Source: Chitinophagaceae bacterium (lineage in GTDB: Bacteria > Bacteroidota > Bacteroidia > Chitinophagales > Chitinophagaceae). Taken from it: a stretch of 8,631 nt of DNA. Positions 1-6,008 of the stretch are shown here, one piece after another. The stretch covers positions 676-9,306 of the forward strand of contig DNMB01000064.1 of the NCBI GenBank assembly GCA_003489485.1. The letters run 5' to 3'. The notes beneath the pieces were generated by a model that worked only from the letters and a program-made list of their open reading frames with translations, ran no database searches and was not told the DNA's origin. A program made the translations under genes and the position numbers. Each line of letters opens with the position of its first letter. Position 1 is the first letter of the stretch.

Positions 1-638
1 GGACGCTCGTAGCTGATCGAGGCTTGCTGCGTATAGCCGGTAAATAACCAGACCCGTATTTTGTCGTTGTGGCCAGATACATTATTGTACAATAATTTGG
101 TGCCATAGTTCACACGTCGCAAACTGGCCCGCTGGTCGATCAACCATTGATTGAAATTGCGATCGATGAGCTTGAAATAGGGAAATGGAAAAATATACCA
201 ACGCTCTACCACTTGTACCACCACCTCCACGCAATTGCCATCAAAACGACCGGCAGTGACCGTTACCGAATGAAATAGGGTGGTATTCATCAGTTGCTGC
301 TGTGCCGTCTCGAAGAGAGAGGCCAGTTCCTGCAAACCATACGACTGCCCGGGAACAAAAGGGATCTCGCGGGCAATGATAGAAGGCTTGGTCTTTTTAT
401 TACCGTTGATGGTAATGGAGGCTACCAGTAACTTGGCTCCGGCGGGAACCATGACCATCTCTACCCCTTGCGAAAGAGGAAGATCGGGGCGAACGGAATC
501 GCGCAGCATGGGCAACAGGGCCTGCTCCACGGCGGGCAAATCTTGTTGAGCTTTACTGGGCAAGACAGCGCACAACCATAGTGAAAGCAAGAGTAAACGG
601 GGTATGGCAGTTATCACAGCAAGCGCAAAGTTCAGCAT
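1..638 (-). CDS. POTRA-domain outer-membrane protein (BamA/TamA-like), partial at window start
   Basis: The frame is open from an ATG at 638 down to base 1, giving 212 complete codons; the C-terminal part lies outside the window. Residues 1-30 look like a signal peptide: one Arg inside a long Leu/Ala-rich stretch, then LPSKA followed by QQ, a plausible signal peptidase I site. Residues about 70-146 read as one POTRA module: a beta strand (VASITINGN), a helix pair with IPFVPGQSYG between them, and LFHSVTV followed by VEVVVQVVERW. From about 150 the sequence alternates aromatic and polar residues (WYIFPFPYFKLID, YGTKLLYNN, IRVWLFTGYT), as expected for the first strands of an Omp85-type barrel. 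I infer outer-membrane insertion or transport of unknown substrates. BamA proper has five POTRA domains, so this is more likely a short paralogue. The cysteine at 23 is not in a lipobox. The start is supported by the signal peptide; AGGA abuts the ATG, too close for a normal ribosome site. It follows the CBS gene by 39 bases. Confidence 0.75.
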   Translation of the reverse strand, partial: MLNFALAVITAIPRLLLLSLWLCAVLPSKAQQDLPAVEQALLPMLRDSVRPDLPLSQGVEMVMVPAGAKLLVASITINGNKKTKPSIIAREIPFVPGQSYGLQELASLFETAQQQLMNTTLFHSVTVTAGRFDGNCVEVVVQVVERWYIFPFPYFKLIDRNFNQWLIDQRASLRRVNYGTKLLYNNVSGHNDKIRVWLFTGYTQQASISYER

Positions 639-677
639 TCCTGCGTAAGATCGGGTATTTGAGCAAGGAATAACCGA

Positions 678-1337
678 TCAGATTTTTAAGTAATGCATCA
701 GATGATCGTAATTGCTGCGTAGTTGGTTGGTATACTGCTCTTCTCCGGCGTAGAAACGAACGGTGTAATCGTAGCGCTGAAACGTAGCTACGATATCGGA
801 GATCTCGGGCTTGTTGATACGAAGGGTTATTTGCATTACGCCGGTCTGCAGATCGTTAACGGTATTGAGTTGCGTGATCTGGGCATCGTTGGTCTCTACC
901 AGCTTACTGATCTCGCTAAATGAATATTGATTGGATTCTTTTTCGAGTACCAGCAATCCGCCACCTTCTTGCAACCCCAGAAATCGCGCAAGCTCTTGCA
1001 ATAGCGAAGAAAGTGTCAGCAGGGCCACCAAGTCCTTTTCTTCTCCCAATACGGGAACGACCTCTATCTGTTGTTCGGTGGCCAGGGTCAGCGCCTGTAA
1101 AAAATGATGCTCGCCAGTTATGGCCGGTGCAGCTAGTAAAGGAAGAATCGATTGCAATGTGTCAACGGATGCATGTTCAAGCAAATCTTCTTCTGCGACC
1201 AGTCCCATGTAAATACCAGCCTCCACTACGGGCAAGTGCCCGCAATGATGATCTTGCATCATCTGAAGTGCCTCGGCGACCGTATCGCTCGATTGCAACC
1301 AGGGAAGTGACGAAGAAGGGATATCTCGTACCAGCAT
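678..1337 (-). CDS. CBS-domain protein with C-terminal ACT-like region
   Basis: This encodes 219 residues from the ATG at 1337. The frame stays open to 1382, but the extra 15 residues are atypical, and Bacteroidota relatives start with a short MLV-x-(D/E)-I segment directly before the first CBS repeat, as here (MLVRDIP). Two CBS repeats are visible: about 1-56 (DTVAEALQMMQDHHCGHLPVV, then GLVAEEDLLE) and about 62-118 (HHFLQALTLATEQQIEVVPV, then LVALLTLSSLL). Residues about 125-196 (GGLLVLE, FSEISKLVETNDAQI, GVMQITLRIN, ISDIVATFQRYDYTV) have the beta-alpha-beta-beta-alpha-beta order of an ACT-like fold. CBS pairs usually bind adenine nucleotides and ACT domains bind small ligands, so a soluble ligand-sensing regulator is likely, but the ligand and target are unknown. 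The gene lies between an alpha/beta hydrolase and a POTRA protein, all co-directional. From memory, CBS, hydrolase and outer-membrane genes often cluster in Bacteroidota. Confidence 0.8.
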   Translation of the reverse strand: MLVRDIPSSSLPWLQSSDTVAEALQMMQDHHCGHLPVVEAGIYMGLVAEEDLLEHASVDTLQSILPLLAAPAITGEHHFLQALTLATEQQIEVVPVLGEEKDLVALLTLSSLLQELARFLGLQEGGGLLVLEKESNQYSFSEISKLVETNDAQITQLNTVNDLQTGVMQITLRINKPEISDIVATFQRYDYTVRFYAGEEQYTNQLRSNYDHLMHYLKI

Positions 1338-1399
1338 TTGAATCGTTATAAACGTTGGTGCGAATCGCAAAATTGCCCGCACCCCGCATCAATAACCCA

Positions 1400-2164
1400 C
1401 TAACTCGTTTTTAGTTTGGTCAGAAAGCCCTGTAAGATCTTATTGAACTCGTCGGGCACCTCCATCATTGGCGCATGCCCGCACTTATCGATAAAATGCA
1501 GTTCGCTGTTTGGAATAAGCTTGTTGAACTCCTGGCCCACAAAAGGAGGTGTGATAGTGTCATTGTTGCCCCAGACCAACAAGGTCGGCACTTGTATTTT
1601 ATTAAGCTCATCACCCAGATTGTTACGAATAGCGCTTTTGGCCAGCGCGATGATCTTGATGACCTTTAACCGGTTATTGGTAATGCTATAGACCTCGTCT
1701 ACCAATTCTTTGGTCGCCACATTGGGATCGTAAAAAGTAAGTGCGGTCTTGCTTTTGATGTACTCGTAATCGCCTCGACGAGGATAGCTGTCTCCCATTC
1801 CATTCTCAAAGAGTCCGGAGCTACCCGTTAAGATCAACGAGCGAATTCGCTCGGGATGTTTTAAGGTATACACGAGCGCAACATGCCCGCCCAATGAGTT
1901 GCCGAGTAGATGCACCCCGTTCAGGTCCAACGCCTCGAGAAAACGATGCACGTATTTTGAAAGTCCTCCCACCGATGTATGGAGAATGTCCATGTCGAGC
2001 AAAGGAAGTAGTGGAACAATGACCCGATTATGAAAACGAAAATGTTCAATGAGACCGGAAAAGTTGCTCATGGCACCGAACAATCCATGTAACAACACAA
2101 GCGGTTCTCCGGTACCCTCCTCTACAAAACGGAACTTGTCTTTTTGTTTGATCTCATAATTCAT
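1400..2164 (-). CDS. Alpha/beta hydrolase
   Basis: This is a 254-residue single-domain hydrolase. The oxyanion-hole HG motif is in LVLLHGLFG (about 22-30). The nucleophile elbow is GNSLGG with Ser90 (pattern G-x-S-x-G). The acid is probably Asp202 in WGNNDTITP and the catalytic His is His230 in DKCGHAPMMEVP, so the Ser-Asp-His triad is complete. A variable cap region lies about 118-185. There is no signal peptide or membrane segment, so the protein is cytoplasmic. The family cleaves esters, lactones, C-C bonds or other small-molecule substrates; the sequence does not decide which. The start at 2164 puts the first beta strand near the N-terminus as usual. A 98-base gap separates it from the upstream cvpA stop, so it may have its own promoter, although no good TAnnTTTG box is visible. 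It ends 62 bases before the CBS gene start. Confidence 0.85.
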   Translation of the reverse strand: MNYEIKQKDKFRFVEEGTGEPLVLLHGLFGAMSNFSGLIEHFRFHNRVIVPLLPLLDMDILHTSVGGLSKYVHRFLEALDLNGVHLLGNSLGGHVALVYTLKHPERIRSLILTGSSGLFENGMGDSYPRRGDYEYIKSKTALTFYDPNVATKELVDEVYSITNNRLKVIKIIALAKSAIRNNLGDELNKIQVPTLLVWGNNDTITPPFVGQEFNKLIPNSELHFIDKCGHAPMMEVPDEFNKILQGFLTKLKTS

Positions 2165-2262
2165 AGGCTGGGTGGACGGGTGAATCCGTTGCTAAAATAG
2201 TCGTTTTGACCCAATCGGCGTCTGATAAGCAGAGATATTACCCTAAGTTAAAACAGAAGAGG

Positions 2263-2805
2263 TCAATGACTCGAAAGGTTCGCATTGAGTTCGGCAAAGA
2301 ATTGTTGCAGGGCCGAGAACATATCTTTAAACAAGGGGAATAATGTTGCCATTCCTTCAATGACCCAAGGTCCCAGTTTTTGCAAGAAAGCAAAAGTGAC
2401 CGACTCTGCTGTCGTGGTCTTGCTGAGAATGCCCATTGAGAAAAGGTAGAACAACACCACACTGTATACTAACGTGTAGAGTGCCACATAGAGCAGGACG
2501 CCACCGAGTTTATTGGCCCAGCCCAACGTAACGATCTTGACCGCCTCCTCAATGGCATTGGCGGCCAACCGGATCAATAGAACGACAGCTATAAAAACGA
2601 CCAGAAAAGAAAGTAACGGGATCCACCCACCTGCTATATCAGTGTATTGTCGCATGGCATCGGCAGCCACCACCGATAATTTAACGGCCGCTGCCAACCC
2701 CACTACCACGGCCACAAAAGAAAAAACTCCCACGATCAGCCCCCGCTTGTACCCTTTTACGCCGGCCAATAACAGTAATGCTATCAGTATAAGATCAATT
2801 ACCAT
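2263..2805 (-). CDS. CvpA family inner-membrane protein
   Basis: The 180-residue protein fits the CvpA family in length and layout. It has four hydrophobic segments at about 1-17, 22-44, 62-82 and 100-126, and the family-typical N-terminus MVIDLILIALLLLAGVKGYKRG, in which an Asp near position 4 and the GYKRG turn are characteristic. The C-terminal 50 residues are more polar and amphipathic and probably cytoplasmic or periplasmic. CvpA is named from a colicin V production phenotype in Escherichia coli, and family members have been linked to envelope homeostasis; the biochemical activity is not established. The start lies 18 bases after the yqeY stop on the same strand, so co-transcription with gldC and yqeY is likely. 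Confidence 0.83.
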   Translation of the reverse strand: MVIDLILIALLLLAGVKGYKRGLIVGVFSFVAVVVGLAAAVKLSVVAADAMRQYTDIAGGWIPLLSFLVVFIAVVLLIRLAANAIEEAVKIVTLGWANKLGGVLLYVALYTLVYSVVLFYLFSMGILSKTTTAESVTFAFLQKLGPWVIEGMATLFPLFKDMFSALQQFFAELNANLSSH

Positions 2806-2823
2806 AAGATAGAAGAACGCTTG

Positions 2824-3279
2824 TTACGATGAGGCCAGCAACTCTTTTACGATGGCGGCTATGGTTTTTCCGTCGGCCTTGCCGGCCAGCTCTTTGTTGG
2901 CCGCACCCATGACCTTGCCCATATCGGCTGCGGTAGTGGCACCGACCTTGGAAATGATACCGGCCAACGCACTGCGCAAGGCGACTTCGTCCATTTGTTG
3001 GGGAAGAAACTTTTCGATCACAGCGATCTCTTCGATCTCTTTTTGCGCCAGCTCAGGACGGGATTGCTGCTGAAAGATCTCGAGAGAATCTTTTCGCTGC
3101 TTGACCATTTTCTGCAGTAGTTTGATCTCGGCCTCTTCGCTCAGTTCGCCCGTAGCACCCTCTGCGGTCTTTGCCAGTAGTATGGCGGCCTTGATGGCGC
3201 GAAGGCTTCGCAGGGCCGCTTCGTCTTTTGCTAACATGGCCGCCTTTAGATCGACCATGATCTTTTGCTCGAGTGCCAT
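2824..3279 (-). CDS. yqeY: GatB/YqeY domain-containing protein
   Basis: This encodes 151 residues from the ATG at 3279, the usual length for stand-alone YqeY proteins. The frame is open to 3345, but those 22 extra codons overlap gldC and do not resemble the family, whereas MALEQKIMVDLKAAM is a normal start. Family signatures visible are LRSLRAIKAAI (about 23-33), the motif KMVKQRKDS (about 57-65), IEKFLPQQM (about 88-96) and a C-terminal GKVMGAANKELAGKADGKTI. The fold is all-helical and resembles the tRNA-binding tail domain of GatB, the amidotransferase subunit that makes Gln-tRNA or Asn-tRNA. Stand-alone YqeY has no firmly established role; tRNA binding is inferred from homology. It begins four bases after the gldC stop, so the two are almost certainly translated from one mRNA. 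The leader before the ATG is A-rich, not Shine-Dalgarno-like. Confidence 0.9.
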   Translation of the reverse strand: MALEQKIMVDLKAAMLAKDEAALRSLRAIKAAILLAKTAEGATGELSEEAEIKLLQKMVKQRKDSLEIFQQQSRPELAQKEIEEIAVIEKFLPQQMDEVALRSALAGIISKVGATTAADMGKVMGAANKELAGKADGKTIAAIVKELLASS

Positions 3280-3283
3280 AGTG

Positions 3284-3634
3284 TTATTGTGCTTTATTTT
3301 CTTGTAATTGCTTTTCGCGAAAACGAGTATAGAAGTTGCGGGCAAACTGCTTCATCTCGTCGACCTGGTCGTTATACTGTGTGGCGCGGCCGTAGGTATC
3401 GGCCATGGTCATCAGGGTTTGATAAAAAAAATCGGCCATCTCATCGACCATCATATCTTGGGTCCATAGATCGATGCGCAAGGCGGCTTTTTCGGCCGCG
3501 TCCCAAAATGAGATCATCATGGCCTTGGCCGCTTGTTTTTTATCGGCACCCGTGTCGGTGGCACTCCAATGAATGGATGCAGGAATTTTTTTCTCGTCGG
3601 TCTGAACGTCAATGGTAATGGTAGATATAGACAT
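3284..3634 (-). CDS. gldC: Gliding motility protein GldC
   Basis: The 116-residue soluble protein matches GldC in length and in its conserved core. Visible hallmarks are an N-terminal beta-rich segment (ITIDVQTDEKKIPASIHWSA), then AKAMMISFWDAAEKAALRID (about 36-55), LWTQDMMVDEMADFFYQTL (about 56-74) and MADTYGRAT (about 77-85). There is no signal peptide, so it should be cytoplasmic. In Flavobacterium johnsoniae GldC is an accessory gliding protein whose loss reduces but does not abolish gliding; its biochemical role is not known. Its presence alone does not show that this organism glides, because gldC homologues also occur in non-gliding Bacteroidota and the core gld genes are not in this window. 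A TATCTTTG box lies 18 bases upstream, making gldC the first gene of a probable gldC-yqeY-cvpA operon. Confidence 0.88.
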   Translation of the reverse strand: MSISTITIDVQTDEKKIPASIHWSATDTGADKKQAAKAMMISFWDAAEKAALRIDLWTQDMMVDEMADFFYQTLMTMADTYGRATQYNDQVDEMKQFARNFYTRFREKQLQENKAQ

Positions 3635-3652
3635 GTGCTAAATTGAATGATG

Positions 3653-3660
3653 CAAAGATA
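3653..3660 (-). promoter_or_regulatory. Bacteroidota-type -7 box (TATCTTTG) for the gldC operon
   Basis: Read on the minus strand the octamer is TATCTTTG, a full match to the TAnnTTTG consensus used by the primary sigma factor of Bacteroidota. It lies 18 bases before the gldC ATG, which predicts a short leader of about a dozen bases. No TTG is present at the expected -33 spacing, so this is a half-match promoter call. Confidence 0.5.
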
Positions 3661-3689
3661 GGTAAGGCGTGTTAAGCTCTCGGTTCGTT

Positions 3690-4658
3690 CTACCCCTCTG
3701 CCAATTGGCGGAGCGTTTCCCGAAGCTTTACAGTCGTAGCAGAAAAGTCAAAACCACTTAGCAATTGTTGTCCGTTTCGGATCAGTTGCAATCGGAGGGT
3801 CTCATCCTTATAAACCTGCATCATAACGGCCGCTATCGCTTCTTTTGTCTCTGATTCGGCATACAGTAACGACTCTCCGGCTATTGCAGAGAGTCCCTGG
3901 TCTTGCACAGTGAGAAGAGGTACACCGGCACGCCATGCGAGTACGGTCGTCATCAGGGCCGATCCGGGAGATGCTACCGACAAGAGCGCATAAGCCGCCC
4001 CGGTCAACTGCGCCATTTGCGTTGGGCTGATCTGTTCGGTGATCACCAAAGAACTTTTGTATTTGTATTGCTCTATTTTTTTTGCCAGCTTGGGATAATG
4101 CTGCGCAAGTGAAAAAGGGAGTACCAGTCGCAACCCGCTTTGCTGTCGATTTTTAAAGAGCGAAAAGGCCTGTAGCATAGTGGTCAGCTGCGACTCCGAT
4201 GGTAACGGACCGGCCAGCATAAAAAACTCCCTTCCAAAAGACCATTGCTCTTTGATGTGTAGCTTTTCTTCGCCCGACAGCAGCGCGTATCCCGAAAAGG
4301 GAATGGGAGTAAAAGAAACCTCTTGCCCGGCAAAGGCCAGGGCCGCCAACGAAGTAACCCGCGCCTGTGGCCAGCGGCCAAAAACAGCCTGGTCGGAGCG
4401 GGTGTTGACCAGCAAATCGGGTTTAAAAGAAGCTAACTTCAGATACAAGCGTACATCGGCCCAAAAGGGAAAAAGAGGAAAGCGACGGGGAAGTTTTACC
4501 GCGGCAAGCCGCTCATGAAAGGGTTCTTGCAGATCGCTATCAGATAGTACAAGATAGCGATCCTCAGGGTATTGCACCGCTAACTGCCTGACCCAAGAAA
4601 GGGCAATGGCAGCCACACCGTCGGTAGCAGAATGGGGTATGTAAAAAGCCACGCGCAT
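3690..4658 (-). CDS. Divergent GT4-type glycosyltransferase-like protein
   Basis: This encodes 322 residues from the ATG at 4658. A longer frame starts at 4697, but it would run through the promoter box at 4665-4672, and MRVAFYIP is the normal first strand of a GT-B fold. The N-terminal half looks like the acceptor domain: a Gly-containing first loop (DGVAAIALSWVRQLA) and FKPDLLVNTRSDQAVF. The C-terminal half follows the GT4 pattern: LAGPLPSES near 149, a middle strand LRLVLPF, SPTQMAQLTGAAYALLS, then AWRAGVPLLT, AIAGESLLYAESETKEAI, and a final NGQQLLSGFDFSATTVKLRETL that parallels the usual closing helix. However, where GT4 enzymes carry the EX7E motif, the aligned positions are Gly232 and Leu240, so both acidic residues are missing. 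It may be an inactive homologue or a very divergent enzyme, and the sugar and acceptor are unknown. No membrane segment is seen. It is transcribed divergently from the DUF4290 gene. Confidence 0.65.
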   Translation of the reverse strand: MRVAFYIPHSATDGVAAIALSWVRQLAVQYPEDRYLVLSDSDLQEPFHERLAAVKLPRRFPLFPFWADVRLYLKLASFKPDLLVNTRSDQAVFGRWPQARVTSLAALAFAGQEVSFTPIPFSGYALLSGEEKLHIKEQWSFGREFFMLAGPLPSESQLTTMLQAFSLFKNRQQSGLRLVLPFSLAQHYPKLAKKIEQYKYKSSLVITEQISPTQMAQLTGAAYALLSVASPGSALMTTVLAWRAGVPLLTVQDQGLSAIAGESLLYAESETKEAIAAVMMQVYKDETLRLQLIRNGQQLLSGFDFSATTVKLRETLRQLAEG

Positions 4659-4664
4659 CAACGG

Positions 4665-4672
4665 CAAAGGTA
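4665..4672 (-). promoter_or_regulatory. -7 box (TACCTTTG) for the glycosyltransferase-like gene
   Basis: On the minus strand the octamer is TACCTTTG, an exact TAnnTTTG match, with six bases between it and the ATG at 4658. That places the expected transcription start at or near the start codon, implying a leaderless mRNA. No TTG lies 17-23 bases upstream, so the -33 element is weak or absent. Confidence 0.5.
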
Positions 4673-4689
4673 GGGTCCATCGAAGCCAG

Positions 4690-4720
4690 TTGTCCACTCA
4701 TACGGTCTTTCTTACCTTTG
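4690..4720 (+). promoter_or_regulatory. Bacteroidota promoter (TTG, 20-base spacer, TACCTTTG) for DUF4290-gmk-corC-like unit
   Basis: TTG at 4690-4692 and TACCTTTG at 4713-4720 are separated by 20 bases, inside the 17-23 range of the Bacteroidota consensus TTG-N-TAnnTTTG. This is the only complete promoter match I found in the window. The box ends six bases before the ATG at 4727, so transcription should start very close to that codon. Confidence 0.65.
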
Positions 4721-4726
4721 TAAGCT

Positions 4727-5404
4727 ATGGAAGCACAGAAAATGGAGTACAACACCACCCGTAATCATCTTATCATGCGGGAATATGGTCGTCATGTGCA
4801 ACGAATGATCGAACACGTACAGCAGATCGAAGACCCCGAAAGACGTCAGCGTAACGCCCAGTCCGTGATCGAACTGATGGGTTTTTTAAACCCTCATCTT
4901 AAAAATATCGAGGACTTCAGACACAAGCTTTGGGACCATTTATTTTTGATCGCCGACTTTAAGCTTGATGTTGAATCACCCTATCCGATCCCCACTCGCG
5001 AAACGCTCAAGGCCAAACCCAAACCACTTTCTTACCCGAAGCGTTATCCCCGTTACTCGCATCTTGGAAAGAATCTTGAGCTCATTATCAACAAGGCACT
5101 CGAAGAAGAACAAGCCGATAAGAAGCTGGGCTTTGCCAATGCCATTGCTTATTACATGAAGCTGGCATATAACAACTGGCACAAGGAACTCGTCTACGAC
5201 GATGCGATCCAAAGCGAGCTCAACACCATCACCGACGGTCAACTTACCTTTACCAATACACCTTACATCAAAGCCTATCGCCCGCAACAAGAAGGACGAG
5301 ACATGGGCAGAGGAGGATATGGTAAAGGCAGAGGTAAGTATCGCCCCGGAAATGGCCGAAGAGACAATCGGCCGGGTGGCAACTTCAAGAAAAAACGTTA
5401 TTGA
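4727..5404 (+). CDS. DUF4290 domain-containing protein with Arg/Gly-rich tail
   Basis: The 225-residue protein is recognised as DUF4290 from MEYNTTRNHLIMREYGRHVQ at about 6-25 and the predicted helical body that follows: VIELMGFLNPHLKNIEDFRHKLWDHL at 47-72 and the central YPKRYPRYSHLGKNLELII. Residues 135-165 are helical and rich in aromatics (FANAIAYYMKLAYNNWHKEL). The function of the family is unknown. Residues about 189-225 are low-complexity and rich in Gly, Arg and Lys (GRGGYGKGRGKYRPGN, ending KKKRY), which resembles a disordered nucleic-acid-binding tail. The start is ambiguous: ATG 4727 would give a leaderless message, whereas the in-frame ATG at 4742 matches the usual family N-terminus (MEYNTTRN) and leaves about 15 bases of leader. 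It is the first gene of a unit continuing to gmk 24 bases downstream. There is no signal peptide, so it should be cytoplasmic. Confidence 0.85.
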   Translation: MEAQKMEYNTTRNHLIMREYGRHVQRMIEHVQQIEDPERRQRNAQSVIELMGFLNPHLKNIEDFRHKLWDHLFLIADFKLDVESPYPIPTRETLKAKPKPLSYPKRYPRYSHLGKNLELIINKALEEEQADKKLGFANAIAYYMKLAYNNWHKELVYDDAIQSELNTITDGQLTFTNTPYIKAYRPQQEGRDMGRGGYGKGRGKYRPGNGRRDNRPGGNFKKKRY

Positions 5405-5415
5405 TCTTCGCCGCC

Positions 5416-5421
5416 AGAAGG
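5416..5421 (+). promoter_or_regulatory. Shine-Dalgarno-like site (AGAAGG) for gmk
   Basis: AGAAGG lies seven bases before the gmk ATG at 5429, a normal spacing. It is notable because most starts in this window lack a purine-rich site, and it supports 5429 as the start. Confidence 0.5.
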
Positions 5422-5428
5422 TCTTTCT

Positions 5429-6004
5429 ATGTCGCCATTGCAACATAAGCTTATCATCATTGCCGCTCCCTCCGGTGCCGGCAAGACATCGATCGTAAAG
5501 CACTTACTGTCTACCCTGCCGAACCAGCTCGGATTTTCCGTTTCGTGCGCTACAAGAGCGCCAAGAGCCGGTGAAACACATGGTTCCGATTATTATTTTA
5601 TTACCCCCCAGGAATTTACCTGCCGAGTGGAAGCCGGAGAGTTCGCGGAATGGGAAATGGTCTACGAAGGAAAATTCTACGGCACACTGCATAGCGAACT
5701 GCAACGCATCTGGGATCAACGACAAGCACCCTTGCTTGACATAGATGTAAAAGGAGGATTGCGGATAAAAGAGCAATACCCGCAGAGCCTATCGCTGTTC
5801 ATCGAACCTCCTTCACTTGAAGTGTTACGTGAGCGGCTCGTCGCCCGCGGCACAGAGACGCCAGACTCGCTGCAAATGCGACTCAACAAGGCCAGTGAAG
5901 AATGCAGTTATCGAAACCAATTCGATCATATCATCGTCAATGATCAACTCGAAAAAGCCTGCAAAGAGGCCGTTAGCTTAGTGAAAGACTATCTGACCAG
6001 ATAA
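5429..6004 (+). CDS. gmk: Guanylate kinase
   Basis: The 191-residue enzyme phosphorylates GMP (and dGMP) to GDP using ATP and is essential for GTP and dGTP supply. The P-loop is APSGAGKTS (13-21). The GMP-binding segment contains SCATRAPRAGETHGSDYYF (39-57), with the conserved arginines 43 and 46 and the DYYF signature, followed by EFAEWEMVYEGKFYGT (71-86). The core strand DIDVKGG (104-110) is the family DxDxxG motif. The lid region RLVARGTETPDSLQMRL (136-152) carries the arginines expected to contact ATP phosphates. The length is typical for bacterial guanylate kinases and no key residue is missing. It lies 24 bases after the DUF4290 gene and four bases before the CorC-like gene, so it is in the middle of a three-gene unit with no separate promoter visible. 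Confidence 0.96.
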   Translation: MSPLQHKLIIIAAPSGAGKTSIVKHLLSTLPNQLGFSVSCATRAPRAGETHGSDYYFITPQEFTCRVEAGEFAEWEMVYEGKFYGTLHSELQRIWDQRQAPLLDIDVKGGLRIKEQYPQSLSLFIEPPSLEVLRERLVARGTETPDSLQMRLNKASEECSYRNQFDHIIVNDQLEKACKEAVSLVKDYLTR

Positions 6005-6008
6005 GTAT

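Noticed and set aside
564..578. Lipobox around the cysteine in the POTRA protein signal peptide
   Set aside because: The residues before the Cys read LWL, which does not fit the L-[AS]-[GA]-C pattern; a signal peptidase I site after SKA fits better.
920..1351. 143-codon plus-strand open frame opposite the CBS gene
   Set aside because: No family resemblance and fully antisense to a recognised CBS protein.
2192..2199. TATTTTAG on the minus strand as a -7 box for the alpha/beta hydrolase gene
   Set aside because: One mismatch to TAnnTTTG and no TTG at the right spacing; too weak to list as a feature.
2165..2262. Possible terminator between cvpA and the hydrolase gene
   Set aside because: I found no convincing hairpin followed by a T run on the minus strand.
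3280..3345. N-terminal extension of yqeY overlapping gldC
   Set aside because: The added residues do not resemble the family, and the ATG at 3279 gives the usual length.
4659..4697. N-terminal extension of the glycosyltransferase-like gene
   Set aside because: It would translate through the TACCTTTG box and adds residues before a normal first beta strand.
4976..5503. 175-codon minus-strand open frame across the end of the DUF4290 gene and the start of gmk
   Set aside because: It is antisense to two well-supported genes, has no recognisable motif and no promoter box; it is a codon-bias shadow.
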